Shown here: positions 46,657 to 58,427 of the stretch, piece by piece
Layout: the number at the start of each line of letters is the position of its first letter
Numbering within the stretch: position 1 is the first letter of the stretch
DNA from: Hyparrhenia diplandra
Taxonomy: Eukaryota; Streptophyta; Magnoliopsida; Poales; Poaceae
NCBI GenBank assembly: GCA_015847255.1
Contig: JADLZK010002584.1
Location: 25,672 to 89,671, forward strand
Length of the DNA: 64,000 nucleotides
Direction: 5' to 3'
Made by a program: the position numbers and the translations under genes
Notes under the pieces: model-generated
Told to the model about the DNA's origin: nothing
Databases searched by the model: none
Seen by the model: only the letters and a program-made list of their open reading frames with translations

Positions 46657-46921
46657 TGTCGGCCCAAGATGCGTATAACCGTCGGGGCTCGGCGCCCGGC
46701 CTCGCGACTCACGGATTGAAGGACCGCCAACACGGCCCAAGAGGACTCGTAGGCCCAGCGGCTCGTTCAAGGCCCAAGGCGGCTCGGTGTGATGTATAAG
46801 TAGCGGAGAGGAAAGGATGGGAGAGGAGGAAGAATTGTATCGAATATTTTCAAACTCGTTCTAAGATTCGTCGAACTATTCGTCTTTGTTCTTCTCCTTC
46901 CCCAAGCTCCGATTCCTTACA
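46657..46921 (+). repeat. 3' LTR, 265 bp
   Basis: Starts TGTCGGCCCAAGATGCG after a purine-rich stretch (AAGGCCAGGGGAAT, likely polypurine tract). It aligns with the 5' LTR but with several substitutions and many short indels. Confidence 0.9.
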
Positions 46922-47510
46922 CTTGATCATCGGGCATCATGTGGAGCAGCTTAAGTGCCTCCTCAACTCTCTCTTCATTGCGAAACCCTTGAGGACTGTG
47001 TTGTATGAAACTACATCCGGCGTGAAGCCAAACTCGGCATTCTTGAACAATAGGTCCATGGCCTCACCCACCCTCTTGGCGTCACAAAGGCCCTTGAGCA
47101 GTTGATTGATGGCTACATCGTCCACCCTACAAGGCCCTTGAGCGGTTGATTGATGACTACATCGTTCACCCTACGACTGTCTTAAGGATGAGGCCAAAGG
47201 TGGCGAAGCCATTCTCCAGCGCCCATCGGCGAAGCAACCGATGAGGATCTTTGTAGGTGTGAAGGTTGGGAGCCACCTTGATGGGGCATTCACGTACCAT
47301 CCGGTTGAAAAGGGAGGCGACAAGCCCGACTGCGAGGTAGAGGGCATGCACTGAGGCACGAGACACAGCGGTCAGGAGGCTGGTTAAAGCGATGGAGGCG
47401 GCCTGGCGTGGCGAAGCAATTCATCGAATAGCTTGAGCGCTACGTCGGCGAAGGCTTTCTGTGGGCGCGGCCGGCGATGACACGCTCTAGCTCAAGCATC
47501 GGTGGTGCGC

Positions 47511-48360
47511 TGGCGCCACGCGGCGGCGCATGCCGACGGAGCGCTGCTGATGGGGCTAATAGCCCGGCGAGGATGGGCACGGGCGGGCGGACATAAGGTG
47601 CCGCTGGGATGGGATCTCTCGCCGCCTCGGGCCTTGTTCGGATAAGCACCCGCTGCAATTGCGGGCGCAGGTGCTACTGGCTGGGACGTCCCACAGGAAC
47701 GGAGCGCAGAGACGTCTTCAATGGCGTGGGGTTTCTTTTTCTTTTTTATTTGCATTAAGATTTTTGTTAGAAATGAATCACATGAGAGCCAGCCATGGGC
47801 ATGAGACGTGTCTTGGGAGATGCAAGTTCAGTATTCAGTTGGATACTTATAATTCAGCCTTGTTCATTCGATCACATTTGCCATCTCAACTTTGCCTGCT
47901 GCTGCTAGTTAATCACAAATTGAACGCTGCGGTTAATCATCGATTGCTTACTTGGCATTCACTTTCAAATTACAAATCTTCAGTTCAGCTTTCAAAGAAA
48001 AAAAAAAATCTTCACTTTACATGCTAAATCTGAGGAGGATGAAGTAGGTGTTAAAGCATTCTTGTTATAGACCCAGCATGATGACGCACACAGAAATATA
48101 AGGTTTTATTTAATTACGTAACTTATAGACACCGACATTGTTAGACCTACGTTGTCACCACGGTCAGGATCTCTCCTCTCCGCCCACGCACGGTCTCACT
48201 TGGCCGGTCAGTTGGGAGGAGAGGCGAGCAGCAAAGGAAAGGACGGGGCCGCGAGCAATGTGTGTGATTGCCAAATTACAAGCCCACAAAAGGCCCAAGT
48301 GACCAAACAGAGCAATCGCAAGTGCACGCGCTGCGCTGCGCCTCCGCGGAGCGCACGCTC
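47511..48360. other. 5' region of the PPR gene and spacer to U2
   Basis: GC-rich to ~47,720, where the PPR gene should have its start (no clear ATG found), then AT-rich to ~48,100. No other gene seen. Confidence 0.4.
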
Positions 48361-48365
48361 GATTA

Positions 48366-48377
48366 GTCCCACCTCGG
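48366..48377 (+). promoter_or_regulatory. Upstream sequence element (USE) of the U2 snRNA gene
   Basis: GTCCCACCTCGG matches the plant U-snRNA USE (RTCCCACATCG) with one change. It lies ~75 bp before the RNA start, and a TATA-like GCTACAAAACG lies ~30 bp before it. USE plus TATA at this spacing is the plant RNA polymerase II snRNA promoter. Confidence 0.7.
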
Positions 48378-48441
48378 CGGCTTCGAGCGAGCGGAGGCGG
48401 AGGAAGGCTACAAAACGAGACCCAGGGCAGCTGAGCAAGTC

Positions 48442-48637
48442 CTACCTTTTCGGCTTTTTGGCTAAGATCAAGTGTAGTATCTGTTCTTATCAGTTTAATA
48501 TCTGATATGTGGGCCATGTTCACTTCGATATTAAATTTATTTTTTGTGGGGCCTCCACTACAGTGGCTGCCACTAGCCACTGGGGCCCTCACGTGTCGCT
48601 CGGGCGTTGCACTGCTGCCCGAGCCTGGCGCACCCCA
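48442..48637 (+). ncRNA. U2: U2 spliceosomal snRNA
   Basis: Near-exact match to the conserved 5' half of plant U2: GGCTAAGATCAAGTGTAGTA and ATCTGTTCTTATCAGTTTAA. The branch-point recognition GTAGTA (48,474-48,479) is intact. The Sm-binding site ATTTTTTG (48,539-48,546) and the 3' stem-loop IV (GCTCGGGC / GCCCGAGC) are present. Length ~196 nt is normal. The first stem (CCTTTTCGGCTTTTTGGCT) and the stem III region (48,551-48,585) differ from the commonest plant sequence, so this may be a variant, a weak copy, or contain sequence errors. The USE and TATA upstream argue that it is transcribed. Confidence 0.88.
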
Positions 48638-48639
48638 AC

Positions 48640-49739
48640 CAAATCTTAAATAAATTTTTCGTAGGAGGCCCAGCTACTGGAGGCCCAAACGACGCACCCA
48701 GCCAAGGCAAAATAAGAACAACAATAGCATAGCTGAAACCATAAAAAATTCATAAAACATTTTCAGAGTGCTTCACAGGTGTGAACATTTCTCGGTCACA
48801 TGCACGTACTGAATATTCTGATGGGCACTAAATGAAGCCATTTCTTCCCTTTCAGGTAATAACAAGAGGCCACCATTTGCTTTATCAACGGGAATCCGTC
48901 AACAGATTTACAAGCCAGTAATGGGATATTAAACTGACAAGAGCGAGGCCTGTCACTTGCACATCATATATTTGGTTGAACTTTTTAATATACTTTAAAA
49001 CGTTTGATTTCTTGGAGGCTTGGAACCAAGGAAGTATCTCCCGTCAGCCAACCTCGGAAGTCTCATCTCACTGTTAACAAAATGATTTCTCTCTGAGTCT
49101 CAAGTAGACTCAAGACGAGCGAGGCCAGTCTGAGCTACACTCTAAATAGTAAGTGGAAGTGGAAGCAGTGTATTTTGTTCGGGTAAAGCGAAGGGACACG
49201 ATTGGCAGTAGAACTTCTATTCTGTGAAGTTCGACAGCTGTACTGTACATGACGCACGGGACAAGTTCTCACAAATAAGCAGATCACTGTAAAATAAATA
49301 ATCTATTTACAGTAACGACACTGTAAATAAATGTACCTGTCGAATTCTTCTATTGCCAACTTCACTAGTTCAGTCAAATAATACAACATCATCTCAATTC
49401 ATACGGTAGAACAAATTGTTCTGTCTCTGTAACCACACCAAACTGTCTGAGCAAAAGCTTACACCTCTTCAAATTACAGCCAAAGGAGGGGGGCAATCAA
49501 TCTAAAACAAACCCACCAAAACCTCAAAAGAATAAAAGAAAGTTAAAGAAAACGCATTCACAAAAGGTCTACATCAAAACTTTGTATTTTGAATATGTGA
49601 AGTATATGCACAGTGGCAAGCCCGTGAAACTCAACAACAGCGCTCCATCAATGCTTGCTAGCTCGGTAGCTCCTTCAAACTTCGACCAAGGAGCATTTTT
49701 GTCTCAAATTCATCTCTGACGACATTCTATCGTTTCCTT
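48640..49739. other. 3' flank of U2 and 3' UTR of the next gene
   Basis: AT-rich with no ORF of note. The right part (about 49,550-49,739) is probably the 3' UTR of the minus-strand gene ending at 49,740. Confidence 0.4.
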
Positions 49740-52700
49740 TCAGCAGTCAATCCGGTGGTATTCATTGATGTTCACTTTCCTCCTCTCTTTCGTGAGAAAA
49801 CCTCTAACTCCACTGCCTGTGCAGTACCCTTTGGCACTGCTATGGAGGACCTTATTGGATGCTGCATCAATGTCATCGTGACTCTCTGCTTCACTAGTAC
49901 TCATATTGCTTGTAACCTCCACTGGTAAGGCCTCCTTAGCATCTCCTACGTTGTGCTGACTTTCAGTATGTATTGCTTCAGCAAGTTCATCAGGCTTCGT
50001 GGATTCTGCTGTCTCTACATGCCCATACTTGTCTTCATTTTCTTCTAAGGAATTATTCACAATTTCATCAAAGTGCTTCTGGAAAGCGGCATGCATGTCA
50101 TCCACAGATTTTGCATCAATGACATACAGCTCTCCAGCAGACCCTTTGGGCTCAGCATCAGCTCCTGAGATCTGCAAGGTGGCCTCGAAACCACACCATC
50201 ACTAACTAGCTTAAAGGCAGTCTCAATATCCTCCAGAGACTTTGCATCAAGAACAGTAATTTCAGGATCGGTTGTTGATGGAACTAACACATTTATAGTG
50301 ACCTCTGGCTCACTTGATCCAGCTGCTAAGGTTGCCGGTGATGGTGTATCATCAGCAGGCGCTTCTGACTCATTGTGTGGTGGCTTCAACTCCATGTTCA
50401 TTGCTTGAAGGGGCTTGCTTCGAGAATCCGTTTCCGAGGATTGTATACAGTCTGCTCAGGGTCATCATGAGATGCTCCAACTGACCAGCCAAATTCAGGG
50501 CCATTTAGGTCATCAACCAATGGAGACTGCTCCTGGAGTCTTCAGCACCAACTTCTGACATGGACGAGGAGACATTGTCAGATGTCTGAGGGCTAATAAC
50601 GGAATCTGCAGCAACACTATTGGTAGGGATATCATCATGGGAAGCCTGATCTATCGCCTGCTGGTCAGTCTCATCGGTTCAACTCCAAAGTCTCCCACTG
50701 CATCTAATTCCGACAAGAAACTTTCATCAATTCCATTGCCCTCCATAGGCTCAGGATAGATTTTATCAGCCTCGTCATCAGAATCAAGTATATATCTTGC
50801 AGTTGCTTTGTCATACATGTCACTCATATCCACCTTCTTAGGTTCAGCAGCCATCAAAACAAAGGGATTCAAGATTTCTTCATGTTCACTTGATGGAGAT
50901 TGGATGACATCATTACCTTGAGGATACGAGGAAACAACTTCAGAGCCCTGGGTTCCATCAGATCCAACATCGAAGTGCTGTTCGATTACATGGCCAGTCA
51001 AGGCAGCAGCTGAATCAGTAAAATTGCCATTTCATGCTTTTCTTGCATGTTGAAGTTCTCAACAACTCTCTCCTCTGGGATAGGGTGTAGGTCGAGATAT
51101 GACCGCAATGTTTCTGTGACAAATTCAGAAGGCAGCTCCATGGACCCATGAATCAGGTTATCTAATGGCATTTCATTGTTTGAATAGGACAAGAGATCAA
51201 CATTTCCATCTTTCTCAGCTGTATTGCTTGCACCAAGTACAACTGTGTTTGAGCTTGATACAACTTCAGTGTCAAGGTACTCTGGAAGGTTCCCAGAATG
51301 AGATTCACCCTCCATAGGTAACCTGGAGGCCGAAACCCATTCTGAACATTTAACTTCTGTGTTAAGTTGGAAAGAAGGTTTAGCACCAAGGCTGTTGCTA
51401 CCTGCAAGATGGGACATGGTTCTAATCAATCTGTAAAAAACAAGTACACCCCCATTCCAATTTATAGGTCGTTTTGGCTTTTCTACATACACAACTTTTT
51501 TATTATGTGTCTAGATGTATTGTATATCTCGGTGTGCATAGCAAAAGCTATGTATCTAAAAAAAAGCCAAAACGACCTACAATTCGAGACACAGGGTGGT
51601 ATTAAGCAATCAAATGAAGTGGTCATATCAAACTTGCTTACCATCTCCATCTTTCCAGCTAAGCAGGTCAGGAGCGGCATGAAAAGGCATCGTGGAACTC
51701 CCAGCTGACTTGGGCATATAATCTTCTTCATGACCTTTTCCTTTAGTTGAAGCAAGATGTGCTTCCTTTCTTCTTGCGATCTTTCAAAGACAAAGTGCTG
51801 TAGAGCAATTTCACGGTCATCAATGTCACTGTTGTCTAGTTCAACATCTATGGAGTTGATACCATCTGAGCATTCACTTCCAACATCTGCAAGGTCCTTT
51901 TCATCATGGTCCTTGTGATCCTCCTGATCAGCAACTGAAGAAGCAATATCAGATTCAGTAATAGAGCTCATTTTAGACTCACTCTTATCACTGAACTGTC
52001 TTTGGAAATTGCTTGCATTCCATTCCACAGTTTCAGGGACAAAATATGGCTTGAGTCTAGAAAAACGCTTCTCCTGGATCGCATCCATCCTTCCAAAGTT
52101 AAAACTTTCATGCCTTCTGAAGATCGTGTCATGACGAGGAGACATCACAGATTCTCCAGAGTTTAAACTATCTGGGGCAGGGACGACAACACTGTCATTT
52201 GACTGTTCAGGAGAAGATCAAATGGGTTCTTCCGTGCATGCAGAATTGAAGGAGCTGAGCCAGGAATTGCAGCTTCTTCAGAATCATACGGAAGGTCAAA
52301 AAGGGTTCCTCTTGGCACTGCAATAGGAAGTACATGTGCACGGAAGCGTGACAAAATCACCTGAACTCCTACCGGCACCATTGCTATTAACGTCTGTCAG
52401 GTTGTTATCAATTTCAAACTTTATGTTCTTCCTAGATCTTCGTCTAGCCATCAAAAGTTCCAATCTGCGGTTCCTTTCCATCTCAGAATACCCAAGATCC
52501 ATGAGATTCTTCTCATCATCTGCTGTCCAAAGAAATGCAGCTTCCTTCCCATCATTTTTCGTCTTCCCCCTCCACATTATCTTTAGCATCAATGTCATCG
52601 CCTTCATCATTACTATCGTCATCAATTTGATGATCTTCTGAGACATGAGAATCTGTGTCTGAATCATCCTTAGGAATAGGATTGGGGCGATTGGAATCAA

Positions 52701-53747
52701 CACCCAAAAGTGGGTCAATCTCATCAAGAACTGGAGCAATGTCAGTCATAGAAGCATCAGGAGAAGAACTCTCAGCCTGATCAGAGTCAAAACCAGATGA
52801 ACCATCCTGACTGCTAACTCTTGCCCATGGTGAGCCAAGAGAGGAATCAAGCAGGTTGTCCTCAACAACATTGCTAGTATCAACATTAAGCTCGCCCGTT
52901 CTTTTCCCATTGGTGAATAGGGACAGAAGCAGGCTCTTCAGTTTGCTTTGCTTCAGAAATAGCTCTCTCTTTACTAGCTGCTGAATCTGCAAATACTAGA
53001 TTTTCCTCCATCTCAGCATGCTTATTAACATTATCACTAGAAGAAAACAAACCAAAGTGTGTATCTTTGTCATTCAGACCACTCAGATGGGCCTCATCAA
53101 ATAGGCTAGTCTGACAGTCAACCATATCCTGCATGAAAAAAGGACCTTCTGATTGTCTTTTCTTGGTGAAGGTGATGTCCTCCTCGATCCCAGACTCCTG
53201 GCAAAGATTGACCATAGAAGGAAGCGGTGTATTTCTAGGTATGTTCTGGCGATCACCTCTGTCGTCTTCTTCATCAGCTCTCTTCAGAAGAGGGACATAA
53301 TCATCAAGATCAACATGCTCGTCACCCCTCTCTCTGAAGGAAACTGTCTGTTTAGTTACCCTCTCTTTTGAAGTTTGATGCATTCTCCCTAAATTCAAGC
53401 ACTGAAGGTCTCTGATTTGCTTCAAAGTGGATATCACTGGATGAATTTCCAACCTTGACAGTTGAAACTTCTGGAGTGCCATTGTGATCTTCACTAGCCT
53501 CAGGAAGATCAATTTCTCCATAGCTCAGTAGGATTCCAAGAAGAAGAGCAGTGCATATAATTACAGGTGAAGAAGAAAGCAGGAACACAAAGAGCCTTGG
53601 TGATGATCTGTACAATAGATAGAGCAAAACACCCAAACCGAAAAGAACAGGGTGTTCGGAAACAAATCTGTAGCCTTTTCTAATGGACAACCTCAAAACT
53701 TTCTTGAAACACGGAACAGCTTGTTTTTGCCTCAAGGGCCATTGCAT
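49740..53747 (-). CDS. Large acidic protein with a hydrophobic N-terminus (At5g17910-like), frame interrupted
   Basis: Starts MQWPLRQKQAVPCFKK (53,747). Two hydrophobic segments follow in the first ~75 residues (HPVLFGLGVLLYLLYRSSP; LFVFLLSSSPVIICTALLLG), then ~1,200 mostly acidic, disordered residues. A conserved central block includes FLWTADDEKNLMDLG, ERNRRLELLMARRRSRK, a NPFDLPYD motif, IPGSAPSIL and FRRHESF. This order matches a plant family of unknown function (Arabidopsis At5g17910 group), presumably membrane-anchored. A leader intron runs 54,422 to 53,775. An internal intron (51,641-51,402; GAGATG|GTAAGC, CTTGCAG|GTAGC) holds a Stowaway MITE. The frame is broken by at least eight single-base indels (e.g. 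near 53,370, 52,905, 52,560, 52,300, 51,750, 51,020, 50,670, 50,190), mostly in short homopolymers, with matching protein resuming in the next frame. Either a recent pseudogene or a sequence-quality problem. Confidence 0.65.
51448..51599. mobile_element. Stowaway MITE, 152 bp, in an intron
   Basis: Inverted arms CCAATTTATAGGTCGTTTTGGC and (complement) GCCAAAACGACCTACAATT, with TA at 51,446-51,447 and 51,600-51,601. The interior 'GCAAAAGCTATGTATCTA' is typical of grass Stowaways. The ends are degenerate (CACCCCC / GGGTGG). It lies fully inside the intron of the minus-strand gene. Confidence 0.82.
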
Positions 53748-53774
53748 GTAACCCTCTTAGCCTCCAACACAAAC

Positions 53775-54422
53775 CTACCACAACAAAGAAAATAGAGAGG
53801 TTAAGCTGAGTAGAACAAAACGGCAGTGTATGGATTAATGGGAAGATATTCTGCTATGCTAATTTAATAATGAAGGCAAATTAAGTTCCGCCACGAGTTA
53901 AACCAAGCTTATTCAGGAAATCAGGAGGTTCTCTCAAAGGTAAAATCAACAAAACAAAGCTAACGCAGATTAGATCAAACGACAGTAACTGCAATTGGAG
54001 CCCTTGTAATCGTAACTGCACAAGTCCGGCCTAGAATTTACAAGCTAAACTCTAGATCAGCAACAGCAGGCGCTTGTTGGCGATACCGACCAAATCTACC
54101 CCGAAATTTGTAGACTCACCACCAGATCATCAGCGATGGTATACCATCATTCTAGCAAATAATAGGTTCCCCAGATTCTAATATCAAAACCTAACCCCCA
54201 ATCCGAGGGTAAATAAATCCGATCCTGGCACACGAACCGCCACCTTCACTTCTGATCGAGCAAAAGTGCGAACAGATCTTCCACCCTAACAGCTCGGCAC
54301 CATGACCCAAATCCACAGATCAGCGAAGCTAGATCATCCATCCCAGAGCCAAGCCGAAGCTCATCCAAGTAGTACAACCCCCAGTTCAACCAGATGGGTA
54401 CAGCAAGGAGGAGCGCACGTAC
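53775..54422 (-). other. Leader intron of the large acidic protein gene
   Basis: Minus-strand donor TCAAAG|GTACGT (first base 54,422) and acceptor TTGTGGTAG|GTTTG (last base 53,775), placed 27 bp before the ATG. Upstream, 54,423 to ~54,700 would be the leader exon. Confidence 0.55.
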
Positions 54423-54709
54423 CTTTGAATGAAGGAAACTAAGCCGCAGCAGCCCAGCACCTGGGGCGAGCGAGGCCTGGGAAAAACTCAAACAGCAGCA
54501 ACAGAAGGAGAAGAAGCGGACAACGGCAGTGAAACCGAAGCCCTGTGGCGATGACAGCAACAGGGGCAGGATGAAGCAAGCAACGGAGGCGAAAGCCGAG
54601 TCAAGAACAACAAAGGGATCGCCCGCGAGGTCAAAGCCAGCAGGGCAGTGGCGTACTGGCGTGCTGTATGCGCGAAACGTGCGCGCGTGTATCCGCGCGA
54701 CGGGATACT

Positions 54710-57700
54710 AAGCCGAGTGTTTGGGTAGTGGTCGGGAGTTTGGGTTTGGACCACCGCCCCGCCACTTTCGGCTGCGGTCGCGCAGCGGGTGTGGTGGAGT
54801 TGAGGAATCGGAGGTGGGCGGTGGGCGGCGGCGGCGAAGCGATGGCGATCGCCCGAAGAAGAGGAGGGGGTAAAGGGAAAAGCGAAGCGGCAGCCGGGTA
54901 GCAGCAGAGCAGAGCAGGCTAGCAGGTAGTAGCGGCAGAAAGTCGGGGCGGAGTGGCGGGCCCCGCCGTTCCGTCTGCGTTGCGGCGTTGGCGCTTGGCC
55001 GGGGTGACGGTGACGGTTCCGTGCGGCTGACGGTGGTGGCCCCGACGCGCGGGGCCCGGATAACAGTGGGTGGGGCCCGTGGCCGCGCGGGCCGCGAACG
55101 GAATGGGGCGGCGGGAAAAGGGGCGAAGGCAGGCGTGGGCGACACCACGACAGCGCAGCGCAGCGGTGAGAATTTGCGTGGTGTGTGGCGCTGGTTGGCT
55201 ACTACGCTGTCGGATCGGAGGCGCGGCCGCAGGCTTCGCAGCTGCGCTTCGCCTTCGCGTGTCGCTTCAATCAGCTGGTGCTCCGCTGAATGCTGTGCGT
55301 GCTGACGGTGACGGACGAATCGGTCCGGTAAAGCGCAAAGTGGCGCGTCCAGCTGGTAGTATGCTTTTAACCGAAACACATCAGTATTGTACGAAGTAGC
55401 GTACATTTGTACTGCACGTTACTCTTTTGTAATTCATGGTAGAGCATTAGTACTACTGACGTCCTGCAAGTACGGTAGAAATAGTACTGTAGTCTTGAAC
55501 GATACTGCCTGCAAGCTGCAATGCGCAATGGTCAACCCTTTCTCGCGAAACGACGGCAGCTGCCAGCAGAAAAAAGCGCCGTGGATTCATCCCTGGTTGC
55601 ATTTGTGAACACGTCGATGCCAACTATTTAAGCAAGAGCGCGACACTGCTCATGCATGTTTGTCTCATGTATGCATGTACTGTACGCAAGCACGCGTTAG
55701 GCATGCAATGCAACAGACCAGCGCGTACGTAGTTTCTCTTTCTGAACACACAACAACTTTGGGAGGTAAGCAGTCGTGAGAGTGGGTATACGTACTGCGT
55801 GCCATGCTGAAAAAAAATGGGTTTCGCGCATACTGACCTCACTGCTGGAACTCTAATCTGAAGGGAGACAATCCATTATGCGTATTGACACAAATGCCAT
55901 ACCGAGAAGTTTCAGTTATTTATTATAACAAAAACAAAAGCGAAAAAAAAAGGCGTGGAGGGGCTACACAGCGCAAAAAGATGGGAGATCCTATCCTGAT
56001 GACAAGGTCTGTTCGTTCAGGAAGGACGTACGTTACAAGCTGCTTTCAAGGACGTGTTCAAGATGGTGCAGACCAAAGAACAGGCGTGCACGGATCCTGC
56101 TCCTGCGTGGGCGCTGCCCGGCCTCTCGCTCGTGCCCAAATCATGCATGCCACCACGCGTGATGGCGTGATGGCAGGCAGGGCCGGCGCCGGTACTGTAC
56201 ATCACGCTACGCGAGTGCGCGCCCCAGACTCGTCCGCTGCTGCCATTGCGTACCGTACTACTGTTCCGGAGCTTCGGGATACGAAAAGATAAAACATTAG
56301 GAAATAGGAATTTAAGAGAAACTATAGTTATGAAGCACTAGGTTGATTTTTTTCGTTTATATTTGGTAATTATTGTCCAGATATGGACCCTTGGTTCAAA
56401 AGTTTGGTCCTTTTTCAACTCTATACCCCACTTAGCGGGCGTTTAACTACATTGCACGCTAAAGTAAAAATGAGCTCTCATCGAGAATCGCTGTTATACG
56501 GTTTGCTACCAACTTCGCTGCCCAAAAAAGTTAACTTTATTCACGTTTAACCATGAATGAGGTTTTATTAAAAGTTTTTAGCGGGCACAGACTGACCCTG
56601 CTGCAATGCAGGATATACATGTGCGTCCGCATACGAGAGGAGTGTATAGCCCTTGGCCAAGGATTTTAACACAGACAACCACTTTATTACTAGCTTTCTG
56701 GGGCCGGAGGGTGTATTTTTAAGTTTGACTCTGAACACGGAGGGCCCTCTGCGTGCAGAGGGGCCCTTTTTTTTGGGATGGAGGGTGTATCGGCTGCCAA
56801 ACTCTTGACAAGGTTCAGCGCCAGTCATAGAACGCACCTAATCCATAGTTCGATCGTGAGGGGGGCGCTATCAGCTTCATTTAGAAGTTCTCCGCCACCT
56901 CAGTGCATCGCCCCGACACATAGAACAGGGATAAGAGGTGTTGATCTTATGTTGTACTTGACGATTCAACCGGGGATGTTCTTTCATTTGCTTCATAACG
57001 TTTTGACTGGTTTTAGTGTATTAGATTTTGCAAAATGTTCTTTTGTTTTTTTAGGTTAGATCGTCAATTCGAAACAGAACTACACTCTGGTTTGTTGTTT
57101 AGCAAGCCTATGTTTCAGGGATGGAGGATACGGCCGGCTAACCTAGGCCGTGGCCACCCCCAGGATTTTAATTTCTCTTAATAGACGCACACTAATACAT
57201 GACTAACTTGATTCATCATGCACCATTAATTGGCAGGGAAATTTTATAGGTTTGGAATATTTCTTATTGTCCTATGTGTCCTTTTTCTTAAAAAAAGACC
57301 AATGATCGAGCATATCAAAATCCTATAAAATTCTTATCGCTTAATCCATAGGAAAATCTTGGAAATCTAAGATGGGTTCAACGTATGGAAACTTTCATTT
57401 GTGTAAATTGTCTGGTCTCCTTTAGTTCTTCATGCCTAGTATCCAAAATGCTATTGTAGAATTAGAAAGATTACCTACCTTCCAAACTCCGCTAGGATTA
57501 CAATTGGCAACTATTTGAATCCTTGTTTTTTCTATCACTACTTTTGAGGATCCCGAATTCAAAATGGAGTCCGAAAAGTGTAGAAGAAATAGTGCAGACA
57601 TGGCTTGCGCCATGCAGGCCCAACGAGAAGATACAAGAAAAGCACAATAAAAAATAATAAATACTAAGTACGAGGTGCAGCACACAGAATGAACGCATAA

Positions 57701-58420
57701 AAGAAATTGATCGTGTGAAACCAAAAGGACGAATCCAGCGCAAGAACTGATATCAGAGAAGTTAGGTACACACCGTTTGCGACCGTGCAATGTCGCGACC
57801 TCCTAGTGTCGTAGATGACACAACATCTTTTGGGTTCCAACTCTGAAGCCACAATATTGCAACCTTAATCATTCATCACCTGGCATCTTATCCTTGCTTT
57901 TTTCTTTCAGCCATCAGCTAAAGCTAGCAGATTTTTCAAAGGAAGGTAAAGCTAGAACTGGTGGTGCAAGTTAGCGCTTTCACTCAATCAGGAGCGCAAA
58001 CATGATATATGCATATGATTTCTCAATTTAATATCACAAAACATGTACCAGCAGTAATGACAGTGTATACTTATTAAACAAATTGTTACCCACATGCAAA
58101 TGCATCAAGATAGCACACGGCACAATATCAATAACCGATATCAAAATTGTTCAAACAAAAATCATGACACGTTTCCAACAGAATCTGACAAATGACAAAA
58201 AACGGTTCTCTAATACAAAGCAACAAAAAATTAATATCTGGCTTATCTTGATGCACTTTATTAGACAAAAGAATACTATTCGCATGAAGATCACATCTGG
58301 TAGCTGCAGCACCTGCACGCCCTCAAGGATCTGTCAGAGATGCAGTGTCTCGATCAACGAGGCCTTCCTGACGACCCCAGAACAAGCAGCAAGAATCCCT
58401 TCAGCATCACAAAGAAGTAC
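54710..58420. other. Intergenic DNA with a CpG-rich promoter region
   Basis: 54,710-55,340 is strongly CpG-rich with overlapping ORFs on both strands and no motif; it is probably the promoter of the minus-strand gene. The rest is AT-rich. A GC hairpin followed by T8 lies at 56,741-56,775. ORFs at 57,420-57,850 (minus) have no recognisable domain. No gene called. Confidence 0.4.
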
Positions 58421-58427
58421 ATGGAAC

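Larger units (their letters stand above)
41336..46921 (+). mobile_element. Ty3/gypsy LTR retrotransposon, 5.6 kb
   Basis: Begins TGTCAGCAGCC and ends ATTCCTTACA, with 5-bp target duplications CTTGA (41,331-41,335 and 46,922-46,926). Between the LTRs, frames broken by many small indels encode gag (~42,283-43,190; zinc-knuckle-like CFKCNAKYTRDHRC at ~43,203), aspartic protease (LIDSGSSSSFI, ~43,440), reverse transcriptase (~43,960-44,580), RNase H (TDASGFGIGAVL, ~44,850) and integrase (~45,240-46,000). The RT-RNase H-integrase order defines Ty3/gypsy. Size and short LTRs would suit a small chromovirus such as Reina, but no chromodomain could be made out. Inactive. It lies inside the PPR gene, in the opposite orientation. 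Confidence 0.92.
40017..47510 (-). pseudogene. Rf-like pentatricopeptide repeat gene, split by a Ty3/gypsy element
   Basis: Minus strand, two parts. The N-terminal part (47,510-46,927) gives FNRMVRECPIKVAPNLHTYK, LLKGLCDAKRVGEAMDLLFK and a truncated next PPR. The C-terminal part (41,335-40,017) gives at least nine PPRs, with ~six in the open frame 41,195-40,539 (VFQQMIDKGVKPNIVTYTCL ... LIDALCKFGRVDDAVLQFNQ). Two further pieces in shifted frames are 40,512-40,312 and 40,260-40,050. The 35-residue P-type repeats and wording are those of rice Rf1-type restorer-of-fertility PPRs, which act in mitochondria on RNA. The gene is broken by a 5.6-kb retrotransposon, several 1-bp frameshifts, an internal deletion near the 3' end, and a ~47-bp tandem duplication (47,091-47,185). 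Not functional as it stands. Confidence 0.85.

Noticed and set aside
54708..55406. 232-codon minus-strand ORF
   Set aside because: Lies in the CpG-rich promoter region; Pro/Arg/Ser-rich composition expected of GC-rich non-coding DNA.
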